A stretch of 64,000 bases of DNA, taken from positions 124,001-188,000 of the forward strand of contig NZ_QLSU01000005.1 of NCBI RefSeq assembly GCF_003268775.1. Direction: 5' to 3'. The stretch's first letter is position 1. Each line of letters opens with the position of its first letter. The notes beneath the pieces were generated by a model, which was not told the origin of the DNA, did not search any database, and saw nothing but the letters and a program-made list of their open reading frames with translations. Position numbers and translations under genes: made by a program. Below, piece after piece: positions 56,268 through 64,000 of this stretch. The DNA comes from Paraburkholderia unamae. GTDB taxonomy: Bacteria; Pseudomonadota; Gammaproteobacteria; Burkholderiales; Burkholderiaceae.

Positions 56268-56923
56268 GCGTGCTCCCGCAGCCACAGCGCGAGCGCCGCG
56301 ACGTCCTGCGCAACGAAACGCGGCTCGAGCTTTTCGAGCGCCCCCGAAGCGTGCGCGCCATAAGCCACGCCCACACCCGCCGCGCCCGCGTTGATCGCCA
56401 TTTGCAGGTCGTGCGTCGTGTCGCCGACCATCACCGTGCGGTTCAGATCCTGCCCCAGTTCGCGCGTCAGCTCGTGGAGCATGGCCGGATGCGGCTTGGA
56501 GAAAGTTTCGTCGGCGCAGCGCGTGCCGTCGAAAAGGCTCGTGAGGTGCGAGTCGGCCAGCGCCCGGTTGAGCCCGACGCGGCTCTTGCCGGTCGCCACG
56601 GCGAGCAGGTAGCCGGTGTCGCGCAACTCCGTGAGCATTTCGCGCACGCCCGTGAACAGCTCGGTTTGCTGATCCTTGAGCAGATAGTGAATGCGGTAGC
56701 GCTCGACGAGCCGCGGATAGTCCGCCGGATCGAGCGTGGGCGCGGCGATCTGCAACGCCTCGCGCAGGCCGAGGCCGATCACGTAGCTCGCCGCCTCGTC
56801 GCCGGGCACCGGCAGGCCGAGGTCCCGGCACGCCGCCTGGATGCTGCGCGTGATATGGGCGGTCGAGTCCATCAAGGTGCCGTCCCAGTCGAACACAATC
56901 AGATCAAATTGCTGTCGGGCCAT
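56264..56923 (-). CDS. HAD-IA family hydrolase, phosphoglycolate-phosphatase-like
   Basis: 219 aa. Motif I VFDWDGTLMDS (D11, D13), motif II VATGKS, motif III Lys in SKPHP and motif IV VGDTTHDLQMA are present with a helical cap inserted after motif I. DWDGTLMDS is typical of the Gph-like group next to rluC. Substrate not proven. ATG at 56923 is preceded by TTGGAGAAG; a TTG 15 nt earlier overlaps that site and is less likely. 32 nt after rluC. Confidence 0.92.
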   Translation of the reverse strand: MARQQFDLIVFDWDGTLMDSTAHITRSIQAACRDLGLPVPGDEAASYVIGLGLREALQIAAPTLDPADYPRLVERYRIHYLLKDQQTELFTGVREMLTELRDTGYLLAVATGKSRVGLNRALADSHLTSLFDGTRCADETFSKPHPAMLHELTRELGQDLNRTVMVGDTTHDLQMAINAGAAGVGVAYGAHASGALEKLEPRFVAQDVAALALWLREHA

Positions 56924-56955
56924 ACAGGGCTTCTCCAAACACTGTCATATTTTTG

Positions 56956-57993
56956 TCATTCCGGTCGGGCCGCGTCAGGCGCGGGCGAGGCGTTCGCGCT
57001 GTCGCGCTGCGCGCGCAACCCCTCGACGAAGCCGCGGCAATCCGCCGGCAGCGGCGCCTCGAACTGCAACGGCTCGCCCGTAATCGGGTGCGCGAGCTTC
57101 AGGCGATGCGCATGCAGGAACATGCGCTTGATGCCCGGCCGCGCGCCGGTGCGCGCGAGCGCCTTGTTGAGGGCGAAGTCGCCGTACTTGGCGTCGCCGA
57201 CGATGGGCAGCCCGAGGTGCGCAAGGTGCACGCGGATCTGGTGCGTGCGCCCCGTCTTGAGCTCGGCTTCGAGCAGCGCATAACCGGGCCAGCGCTCGAT
57301 GAGATTGAACACCGTATGCGAGGGCATGCCGTCGGGCTGCACGCGCACGCGGCGCTCGCCTTCCGGGGTCAGATACTTGTGCAGCGGCTCCTTCACGGCG
57401 CGCCGGCGGCCCCAGTCGCTCGCCCATTCGCCGTGGACGCAGGCGAAATAGCGCTTGTCGGTCTGGTTGTCGCGCATCTGCGCGTGCAGGCCCACGAGCG
57501 CGGCGCGCTTCTTGGCGAGCATGAGCACGCCCGAGGTCTCGCGGTCGAGCCGGTGGACCAGTTCGAGAAACTTGCCCTGCGGGCGCGCCTCGCGCAACTG
57601 CTCGATCACGCCGAACGCCACGCCGCTGCCGCCGTGTACGGCCACGCCGGCGGGTTTGTCGATGACGAGCAGCGCGTCGTCCTCGTAGAGCACCGGAAAC
57701 TGGGCGGCCGGCACGGGCGCGGCACCGGCGGGCGCGCTCGACTGCGACGTGCGGATGGGCGGCACGCGCACGACGTCGCCTTCGGCGAGCCGGTACTGCG
57801 CGTCGACCCGGCCCTTATTCACGCGCACTTCCCCGCTGCGCAAAATGCGATAGATGTGGCTCTTCGGCACGCCTTTGCAGACGCGCAGGAGGAAATTGTC
57901 GATGCGCTGACCGGCCGCGCCCTCGTCGATTTCGACGAACGAAACCTGGTCGCTCGCGACCTGATTCTGGGATGTTTTGCCTAACCCTTTCAT
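56956..57993 (-). CDS. rluC: 23S rRNA pseudouridine(955/2504/2580) synthase
   Basis: 345 aa. N-terminal S4 RNA-binding domain (RIDNFLLRVCKGVPKSHIYRILRSGEVRVN) and pseudouridine synthase domain with the catalytic Asp in HRLDRETSG, then TGRTHQIRVHLAHLG. Divergent to rne exactly as in E. coli. ATG at 57993 by alignment; no ribosome site is visible and a TATATT box lies only 4 nt upstream. Confidence 0.95.
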   Translation of the reverse strand: MKGLGKTSQNQVASDQVSFVEIDEGAAGQRIDNFLLRVCKGVPKSHIYRILRSGEVRVNKGRVDAQYRLAEGDVVRVPPIRTSQSSAPAGAAPVPAAQFPVLYEDDALLVIDKPAGVAVHGGSGVAFGVIEQLREARPQGKFLELVHRLDRETSGVLMLAKKRAALVGLHAQMRDNQTDKRYFACVHGEWASDWGRRRAVKEPLHKYLTPEGERRVRVQPDGMPSHTVFNLIERWPGYALLEAELKTGRTHQIRVHLAHLGLPIVGDAKYGDFALNKALARTGARPGIKRMFLHAHRLKLAHPITGEPLQFEAPLPADCRGFVEGLRAQRDSANASPAPDAARPE

Positions 57994-58822
57994 TCTGAAT
58001 ATAATTTGCCCAGCGCCGACGCAATGGTAGGCCAAACGGCCAAATGTCCTGCGAACCCCAAGAGGGTTATCCTGGACTCGGACCACGCGGCGAGCGCAGG
58101 CTGCAAGCGATAAACGGTTATTTTACTTGCGCCCGGGGCTGGTTGCTCACCCCGCTTGATGAGAAGCAACGAGTTGCACGCACGGAATCCCGCACCGGCA
58201 GGGACGGCGCCCACAGGCACGTTCGGTCAGGGACGGCTCCGACGGTAACGGAACATTGGTATAAAGAATTTATCCGGCGTGTCCCGCCGCGCGGTCGAAG
58301 TGACCGCCGCTGGACGCGTTGGTGGCGAAAATACGGCGAGCGCCCGAAGCGTCCTGGCAATGTGCAGGACATGGCGACGTCAAAAAGTGGCGAGACATCC
58401 CGAGGGGGAAGACGGGCGTTCCTGACAAGCTTCCCGTGCGCGGCCCCGATTGAATCTGTGGCCGCGAACCTGATCCAGCCGTACGCGCGCGCGGTTCGCC
58501 GCTGCGGCAGGCGTCTGTCATGGCCGTTGCCATGGCACAGCCGGCAGGTGGATCGGAAGCGCAGGAAAACCGTGCCGTCGCGAACCCGCGGCATGTCTCT
58601 TCGCTTCTTGAAGACGTATTTCGCATGTGCCCACGCGGCCCCGTCCTCGGCAACGCAACGCCGGACCGGCGCCCAGAAAAGGCAATTCTCCCCGCCATCG
58701 TTCCCGCTCCAGCGTGCTTGTGACAACACAATAAGGCGCGGCTCGCCGCTGCCCGCACCGTGCTGCCTGGCGTCGCCGCCGCGCACCGTGCGGCTTGCGC
58801 GCGAACGCACTGGAGTCGTTCT
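57994..58822. other. 829-bp divergent rluC / rne region (putative long rne leader)
   Basis: In E. coli the same divergent gap includes the 361-nt rne leader through which RNase E controls its own mRNA. Here the gap is longer and GC-rich, with an A/T island at 58108-58128 and short inverted repeats at about 58134-58180. Frames across it have Arg/Pro-rich noise composition, so I see no gene; an rne promoter and structured leader are inferred. Confidence 0.5.
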
Positions 58823-61800
58823 ATGAAACGAATGCTGTTCAACGCGACACAGCAGGAAGAACTGCGTGTCGCTATCGTCGATGGACAGAAGCTGATTGAC
58901 ATCGACATCGAAACCGCCGGGCGCGAACAGCGCAAAGGCAATATCTACAAGGGCATCGTCACGCGCATCGAGCCTTCGCTCGAAGCGTGTTTCGTCAACT
59001 ACGGCGAAGATCGCCACGGCTTCCTGCCGTTCAAGGAAGTCGCCCGCCAGTACTTCCGCGAAGGCATCGACATGCGCGGTGCGCGCATTCAGGACGCCCT
59101 CAAGGAAGGTCAGGAACTGATCGTCCAGGTCGAGAAGGAAGAGCGTGGCAACAAGGGCGCCGCCCTCACCACGTTCATCTCGCTCGCCGGCCGCTACCTC
59201 GTCCTCATGCCGAACAACCCGCGCGGCGGCGGCGTGTCGCGCCGCATCGAGGGTGACGACCGTCAGGAACTGCGCGAAACCATGGCGCAGCTGCAACTGC
59301 CGGACGGCATGAGCATCATCGCGCGCACGGCCGGCATCGGCCGCTCCGCCGAAGAGCTCCAGTGGGACCTGAACTACCTGCTGCAACTGTGGCGCGCCAT
59401 CGAAGCGGCGTCGCAGGCTGGCACGTCCGGTCAGCCCATGCTGATCTACCTGGAGTCGAGCCTCGTCATCCGCGCGATCCGCGACTACTTCCAGCCCGAC
59501 ATCGGCGAAATCCTCATCGACACCACCGAGATCTATGACCAGGCACGCGCCTTCATGGATATCGTGATGCCGGACAATGTCAATAAGGTGAAGCGGTATC
59601 ACGACGACGTGCCGCTGTTCTCGCGTTTCCAGATCGAGCACCAGATCGAAACGGCGTACTCGCGCACCGTCCCGCTGCCCTCGGGCGGCGCGATCGTGAT
59701 CGACCACACCGAAGCGCTGGTCGCCATCGACGTGAACTCGGCACGCGCCACCAAGGGCGCCGACATCGAGGAAACGGCAGCACGCACCAACCTGGAAGCC
59801 GCCGACGAAGTCGCGCGCCAGTTGCGTCTGCGCGACCTGGGCGGCCTGATCGTGATCGACTTCATCGACATGGAGTCGGCCAAGAGCCAGCGCGAAGTCG
59901 AGCAACGCCTGAAGGACGCCCTGCGCCACGACCGCGCACGCGTGCAGATGGGCAAGATCTCGCGCTTCGGCCTGATGGAACTGTCGCGCCAGCGTCTGCG
60001 CCCCGCCCTCTCGGAAGGCAGCCACGTCACCTGCCCGCGCTGTAACGGCACGGGTCATATCCGCGATACGGAATCGTCGGCGCTTCAGGTCCTGCGCATC
60101 ATCCAGGAAGAAGCGATGAAGGAGCACACCGCGGCAATCCATTGCCAGGTGCCGGTCGAAGTGACCGCCTTCCTGCTGAACGAAAAGCGTTCGGAAATCA
60201 ACAAGATCGAGTCGCGCTTCAAGGTCGGCGTCGTGCTGATCCCGAACAAGCATCTCGAAACGCCGCACTACAAGCTCGAGCGTCTGCGTCACGACGACGC
60301 GCGTCTCGACGACCCGCGCGCCTCGTGGAAGATGGCCGAGGAAGCGGCTCGCGAACTGGAGTCGGAAACCGGCTACAGCAAGCGCAGCGCCGAAGCCAAG
60401 CCGAAGCAGGAAGCGGCGGTCAAGGGCATCACGCCGGAACGTCCGGCGCCGAGCGCACCGGTCAAGCCGGCCGAGGCCGCGCCCGTCGCAGCGCCCGTGG
60501 CCGTCACGCCCGCAGGCGGCGGCTTCTTCGGCTGGGTCAAGCGCCTCTTTGGCGGCGCACCGGCAGCGGCACCCGCGCCGGCGCCGGTCGCACAACCCGA
60601 AAAGACCGCTCGCCCGACCCGCGAAGCCCGCACCGAGCGCGGCGACAAGACCGGCGGCGACCGCAACCGTAACCGCCGTACCGGCGGGCGCGACGCGGCT
60701 GGCCGTGGCGAAGCCACGGGCGGCGCACGCACCGGCCAGCCGTCTGGCCGCCGCGAGGATCGCGAACCGCGCGAGCAACGTGAGCCGCGCGAACCGCGTG
60801 AGCAACGTGAAGCACGCGAAGGCCGTGCCCCGCGCGAGCAACGCGAGCCGCGTGAACAGCGTGAACCGCGCGAGCAACGTGAACCGCGTGAAACCCGCGA
60901 AGCACGCGCCGATCGCGAACAGCGCATCGAACGCGTCGAGCGTGGCCAGGAGCGCAGCGAGGTGACGCCGGAAGCCGGCGCCGCCCGCAGCGAACGCCAG
61001 GAACGCGGCGAGCGCCGTGAGCGTGGCGAACGTGCCGAGCGCGGTGAGCCGCGCCGTCGCCAGCCGGCGGAAGCCGCGGAGGCCCAGGAAGAACGTCTGG
61101 ACGCCGCATCGACGGCAGCCGCCGAAGGCGTCGAAGCGCCGCAAACCGAACTGAGCGAAGGCGCAGGCCAGGGCCTCGACGAAGACGGCCTGCCGCGTGA
61201 AGGTGAAGAGCGCCGCCGCCGCCGTCGCGGCCGTCGCGGCGGTCGTCGCGAGCGCGAGACGGAAGCCGCTGGCTTCACGCCGGACGCTGAAGGCCAGGAA
61301 GCCCCGGAAGGTGGCGAGGATGAAGCCGCGCCGCAGCAACCGGCCATCGAGCAGCCCGCCGTTGCGGCCCAGGTGCACGAAGCGCCGGCTGTGGAAGCGC
61401 GCGTCGAATCCGTGATCGAAACGACTGTCGTGACCGCATTGCCGGCCGCCGCAGTGGTTGCCGAAGCGGGCCAGACGCCGGCCGTCGCCGTGACGACCAC
61501 CCCGGTCGAAACCGTCGCCCCCGAAGCTGTGCACGCCGCAGCGCCGGCAGCCCCGGTCGAGCCGACGCCTGCGCCGGTCGAAACCGCGCCCGCGGTGGAG
61601 CAGAAGGCAGAAGAGCCGGCGGCCCCGGTCGCTGCGGCCGAACCCGCTGTCGAAGCCGTCGTCGCGTCGGTCGCTCCCGTAGCCCCCGTAGCCCCCGTAG
61701 CCCCCGTAGCCCCCGTGGCGACGGAAACGCCGGTCGAGCCGACCGAGCCGGTCCAGCCGGTTCAGGTCGAATCGCAGCCGGCCGTGCGTGAAGACCGCGT

Positions 61801-62146
61801 CGAAGCGCCGCAGGCTGAAGCGCCGGTGGCCGCGCCCGTGGCTCAACCGGAGGCGGCGCCAGTCGCCGTCGAGACTGCCCCGGCGGTCGTCGCAACCACC
61901 GAGCCGGCCGCGCAGCGCCCGGCCCCGGCGGCTGCGGCCGCCACCGGCGGCTCGGCCGACACGCTGCGTCCGATGCTGGAATCGGCAGGCCTCGTGTGGG
62001 TCAACACCGACGCCGGCAAGCTGGAAGCCGCCCAGCAAGTCGCCGCGCAGATCGTGAAGCCCGCGCGCGCGCCGCGCGAGCGCAAGGCGCTGGCACCGGT
62101 CGACGCAACGCCGATGCAACAGGTCGAGACCTCCCGCCAGCCGTAA
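58823..62146 (+). CDS. rne: Ribonuclease E
   Basis: 1107-aa endonuclease for mRNA decay and rRNA/tRNA processing. The catalytic half aligns residue for residue with E. coli: S1 domain (about 35-125), D303 (AIDVNS) and D346 (VIDFID) for Mg, and zinc-link C404/C407 (CPRCNGTG). From about residue 530 the scaffold half is disordered: an amphipathic [14 protein letters not shown] segment (possible membrane anchor), an Arg/Glu block of REPREQ-type repeats (about 640-760; RNA binding), a second Arg run [13 protein letters not shown], then an Ala/Pro/Val/Glu region with PVA repeats and a short C-terminal tail rich in Lys/Arg. ATG at 58823 follows TGGAGTCG. Confidence 0.97.
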   Translation: MKRMLFNATQQEELRVAIVDGQKLIDIDIETAGREQRKGNIYKGIVTRIEPSLEACFVNYGEDRHGFLPFKEVARQYFREGIDMRGARIQDALKEGQELIVQVEKEERGNKGAALTTFISLAGRYLVLMPNNPRGGGVSRRIEGDDRQELRETMAQLQLPDGMSIIARTAGIGRSAEELQWDLNYLLQLWRAIEAASQAGTSGQPMLIYLESSLVIRAIRDYFQPDIGEILIDTTEIYDQARAFMDIVMPDNVNKVKRYHDDVPLFSRFQIEHQIETAYSRTVPLPSGGAIVIDHTEALVAIDVNSARATKGADIEETAARTNLEAADEVARQLRLRDLGGLIVIDFIDMESAKSQREVEQRLKDALRHDRARVQMGKISRFGLMELSRQRLRPALSEGSHVTCPRCNGTGHIRDTESSALQVLRIIQEEAMKEHTAAIHCQVPVEVTAFLLNEKRSEINKIESRFKVGVVLIPNKHLETPHYKLERLRHDDARLDDPRASWKMAEEAARELESETGYSKRSAEAKPKQEAAVKGITPERPAPSAPVKPAEAAPVAAPVAVTPAGGGFFGWVKRLFGGAPAAAPAPAPVAQPEKTARPTREARTERGDKTGGDRNRNRRTGGRDAAGRGEATGGARTGQPSGRREDREPREQREPREPREQREAREGRAPREQREPREQREPREQREPRETREARADREQRIERVERGQERSEVTPEAGAARSERQERGERRERGERAERGEPRRRQPAEAAEAQEERLDAASTAAAEGVEAPQTELSEGAGQGLDEDGLPREGEERRRRRRGRRGGRRERETEAAGFTPDAEGQEAPEGGEDEAAPQQPAIEQPAVAAQVHEAPAVEARVESVIETTVVTALPAAAVVAEAGQTPAVAVTTTPVETVAPEAVHAAAPAAPVEPTPAPVETAPAVEQKAEEPAAPVAAAEPAVEAVVASVAPVAPVAPVAPVAPVATETPVEPTEPVQPVQVESQPAVREDRVEAPQAEAPVAAPVAQPEAAPVAVETAPAVVATTEPAAQRPAPAAAAATGGSADTLRPMLESAGLVWVNTDAGKLEAAQQVAAQIVKPARAPRERKALAPVDATPMQQVETSRQP
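60751..60910 (+). repeat. Coding repeat block (REPREQ-type) in rne
   Basis: Degenerate 6-12-nt units such as CGCGAGCAACGTGA recur about ten times, encoding alternating Arg-Glu-Pro/Gln. It is in frame and part of the RNase E scaffold. Confidence 0.85.
61676..61720 (+). repeat. 9-bp tandem repeat (CCCGTAGCC) in rne
   Basis: Four perfect copies plus one degenerate copy, encoding Pro-Val-Ala repeats. Copy number can change in frame by slippage. Confidence 0.9.
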
Positions 62147-62200
62147 GCGCTACGGGTGTCACCGACACCGCGCCGGGCTTCCAGGCCCGGCGCCATCCCC

Positions 62201-62230
62201 AAAAAGCCCGCCCGTTCCGGCGGGCTTTTT
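62201..62230 (+). terminator. Intrinsic terminator after rne
   Basis: 12-bp stem AAAAAGCCCGCC/GGCGGGCTTTTT, 6-nt loop and T-run of eight. A second hairpin without U-tract (CGCCGGGC/GCCCGGCG, 62171-62192) precedes it. Confidence 0.93.
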
Positions 62231-62291
62231 TTTGGCGGCTTTTTTGATATATCAGCGTTCTCCCTCGGCAGTCGCCAATGCCCGGTTCGGC

Positions 62292-62297
62292 TAGAAT
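62292..62297 (+). promoter_or_regulatory. Candidate -10 box (TAGAAT) for moaA
   Basis: TAGAAT 26 nt before the moaA ATG, after the rne terminator. No good -35 hexamer. Confidence 0.35.
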
Positions 62298-62323
62298 CGA
62301 AGCAACGCGAGAACGAAGACACC

Positions 62324-63436
62324 ATGTCCCGACGCATCATCCCTGTTGCCGATATCCGCACGCTGCCGCCCAAACCGGCTGCGGGGCCCGCGCGCACGCC
62401 CTCGGGCGCGGTGTTCGACGCGCTCGCACGGCCGCTGCGCGACCTGCGCATTTCGGTCACCGATCGCTGTAATTTCCGCTGCGTCTACTGCATGCCGCGC
62501 TCGGTGTTCGACAAGAACTACCCGTTTCTGCCGCATTCCGCGCTGCTTTCACTCGAAGAAATCGAGCGCCTGGCGCGGCTTTTCGTAGCACTCGGCGTCA
62601 CCAAGATCCGCCTCACGGGCGGCGAGCCGCTACTGCGCAAGAACATCGAATTCCTGATCGAGCGCCTCGCCGCACTGCGCACGCCCTCGGGCGAACCGCT
62701 CGACCTCACGCTCACCACCAACGGCTCGCTGCTCGCCCGCAAGGCGCGCGCCCTGCGCGACGCGGGCCTCACGCGCGTGACGGTGAGTCTCGACGCGCTC
62801 GACGACGCCCTCTTTCGCCGCATGAACGACGCCGACTTCGCGGTGGCCGACGTGCTCGACGGCATTGCCGCGGCGCACGCCGTGGGTCTCGCGCCGCTCA
62901 AGGTCAACATGGTCGTCAAGCGCGGCACGAACGACGGCGAGATCGTGCCGCTCGCCCGCCATTTCCGCGGCACGGGCGTGGCGCTGCGCTTCATCGAATA
63001 CATGGACGTGGGCACTTCGAACGGCTGGAACATGACCGAGGTGCTGCCGTCGGCCGAGGTCGTCGCCCGCATTGCCGAGCACTGGCCGCTCGTGCCGCTG
63101 GAAGCGCATAGCGCCGCCGAAACGGCGCAGCGTTGGGGCTATGCCGACGGCGCAGGCGAGATCGGCGCGATATCGAGCGTGACGCGCGCGTTCTGCGGCG
63201 ACTGCACCCGCGCGCGCCTGTCGACCGAGGGCAAGCTGTACCTCTGCCTTTTTGCCTCGATGGGCTACGACCTGCGCGCGTTGGTGCGCAACGGCGCCAC
63301 CGACGCGGAACTCACCGGCGCGATCGCGCAAGTCTGGGAAGGCCGCGCCGACCGCTACTCGCAACTGCGCGGCAGCGCGCAGGCGCCCGCCTCCGCGGAC
63401 GAGCGCCGCATCGAAATGTCCTACATCGGTGGCTGA
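62324..63436 (+). CDS. moaA: GTP 3',8-cyclase MoaA
   Basis: 370-aa radical-SAM enzyme that starts molybdenum-cofactor synthesis from GTP. N-terminal cluster C49-x3-C53-x2-C56 (RCNFRCVYC), [11 protein letters not shown], and the second [4Fe-4S] site in the C-terminal [21 protein letters not shown]. It is about 40 residues longer than E. coli MoaA because of an N-terminal extension. The C-terminus ends in the expected Gly-Gly. Overlaps or abuts mobA, implying joint translation of cofactor genes. Confidence 0.96.
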   Translation: MSRRIIPVADIRTLPPKPAAGPARTPSGAVFDALARPLRDLRISVTDRCNFRCVYCMPRSVFDKNYPFLPHSALLSLEEIERLARLFVALGVTKIRLTGGEPLLRKNIEFLIERLAALRTPSGEPLDLTLTTNGSLLARKARALRDAGLTRVTVSLDALDDALFRRMNDADFAVADVLDGIAAAHAVGLAPLKVNMVVKRGTNDGEIVPLARHFRGTGVALRFIEYMDVGTSNGWNMTEVLPSAEVVARIAEHWPLVPLEAHSAAETAQRWGYADGAGEIGAISSVTRAFCGDCTRARLSTEGKLYLCLFASMGYDLRALVRNGATDAELTGAIAQVWEGRADRYSQLRGSAQAPASADERRIEMSYIGG

Positions 63437-63461
63437 CACGCCCCCCGAGCTCATCCTGCCG

Positions 63462-64000
63462 ATGAGCGAGCGAACCATCCCCGCCGAATCGATCACCGGC
63501 CTCGTGCTCGCGGGCGGCCGCGGCCAGCGCATGGGCGGCGTGGACAAGGGCCTCCAGATATTGCACGGCAAGCCGCTCGCGGCCCATGTGCTCGCCCGCC
63601 TCGCGCCGCAAGCAGGTGCGCTCGCCATCAGCGCGAACCGCAACCAGGACGCCTATGCAGCGCTCGGCGCGCCGTGGCGCGCGAGCGTGCTCGCCGACAC
63701 ACTGCCCGACTTCCCCGGCCCCCTCGCGGGACTGCTCGCTGGCCTGCGCGCCGCACGCACCGAGTGGCTCCTCACGGCGCCCTGCGACTCGCCCTGGCTG
63801 CCCGCCGACCTGGCCGCGCGACTGGGCCACGCGGCGCTCGCCCACGGCGAGGCCGGCGCCGACATCGTGACCGCGACCACGACGAACGCCGCAGGCGTCG
63901 TCTCGCTGCATCCCGTTTTCGCGCTCGTGCGCACCTCGCTCGCCGACGACCTCGCCGCCTTCCTCACGGCGGGCGAGCGCAAAGTGCGTGCGTGGTACGC
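63462..64000 (+). CDS. mobA: Molybdenum cofactor guanylyltransferase (3' truncated by window)
   Basis: Attaches GMP to molybdopterin to give MGD. 179 residues are visible and the frame is open to the window end. The nucleotidyltransferase motif LAGGRGQRMGGVDKGLQ lies near residue 17, followed by DTLPDFPGPLAGLLAGL and the metal-binding APCDSPWLP. The ATG at 63462 starts MSERTIPAESITGLVLAG; a GTG at 63429, overlapping the moaA stop, is in frame and also possible. Confidence 0.92.
   Translation, partial: MSERTIPAESITGLVLAGGRGQRMGGVDKGLQILHGKPLAAHVLARLAPQAGALAISANRNQDAYAALGAPWRASVLADTLPDFPGPLAGLLAGLRAARTEWLLTAPCDSPWLPADLAARLGHAALAHGEAGADIVTATTTNAAGVVSLHPVFALVRTSLADDLAAFLTAGERKVRAWY

Noticed and set aside
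58044..58826. 260-codon frame in the rluC/rne gap
   Set aside because: Arg/Pro/Cys-rich, no ribosome site, no domain; better explained as non-coding leader.
60751..60910. Repeat block that looks CRISPR-like at first glance
   Set aside because: Units are short, degenerate, without spacers of fixed length, and in frame with RNase E; no cas genes nearby.
58118..62119. 1333-codon open frame antisense to rne
   Set aside because: Produced by the high-GC third positions of rne; Arg/His/Gly/Leu-rich composition without domains, and it spans both the gene and its leader. RNase E on the plus strand is certain.
1..64000. Search for mobile elements, prophage, toxin-antitoxin or defence islands
   Set aside because: No transposase, integrase, restriction, retron or Cas-like protein, and no terminal inverted repeats with target duplications were recognised.

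Overview
The window is a GC-rich, gene-dense stretch of a betaproteobacterial main chromosome, most likely Burkholderiaceae (Paraburkholderia, Caballeronia or Burkholderia). The evidence is the gene order yceD-rpmF-plsX-fabHDG-acpP-fabF / rpoE-rseA-rseB-mucD / lepA-lepB-rnc-era-recO-pdxJ-acpS-nagZ, an EarP/Arg32-type EF-P pair, an OpcP-like porin, alanine/proline-rich extensions on housekeeping proteins, and high G+C at third codon positions. I see no rRNA, insertion sequence, prophage, integrase or CRISPR array. Both ends cut genes: an aldehyde dehydrogenase on the left and mobA on the right.

Left part (1-13.1 kb) is accessory catabolism. It holds the aldehyde dehydrogenase, a BON-domain periplasmic protein, a porin and a DUF2889 protein. 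A MalT/AlkS-like LuxR regulator follows, then six co-directional genes that form a complete CoA-dependent beta-oxidation set: feruloyl-CoA-synthase-like ligase, acyl-CoA dehydrogenase, SCP-x-type thiolase, two MaoC hydratases and an SDR. Next come two uncharacterised membrane proteins, a family 4 glycosyltransferase, an ABC exporter and otsB-otsA (trehalose). A copper/cytochrome-oxidase assembly trio (Sco, PCuAC, CtaG) follows.

Middle (23.5-32.5 kb): ElaA-type acetyltransferase and DUF2164 genes. Then comes the E. coli-like order uvrC-pgsA-tRNA-Gly-tRNA-Cys, with a duplicated tRNA-Gly and its own near-consensus promoter. earP-efp make and modify translation factor EF-P. csbD has a well-matched sigma-54 promoter and lies next to an orphan sigma-54 response regulator.

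Right part (32.5-53 kb) is a 20-kb run of minus-strand housekeeping genes in at least four transcription blocks. They cover ribosomal protein L32 and fatty-acid synthesis, the envelope-stress sigma factor RpoE with its regulators, and translation/secretion/RNA processing (lepA, lepB, rnc, era, recO, pdxJ, acpS, nagZ). Intrinsic-terminator hairpins sit between rpmF|plsX, acpP|fabF and grx|lepA, and probably set relative expression inside the cluster. From 53 kb: maf and an RsmI-like methylase (plus), rluC-gph-Rieske-sppA (minus), a long divergent region, rne (RNase E, plus), then moaA-mobA (molybdenum cofactor).

No radically new system is evident. The observations most worth testing are the beta-oxidation cluster without an obvious Ech-type lyase, the sigma-54/csbD module, the periodic repeats upstream of rpoE, the operator-like palindrome in the acpP promoter, the attenuator hairpins, and the rnc leader hairpin. 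All calls are by reading alone; no database search was run.
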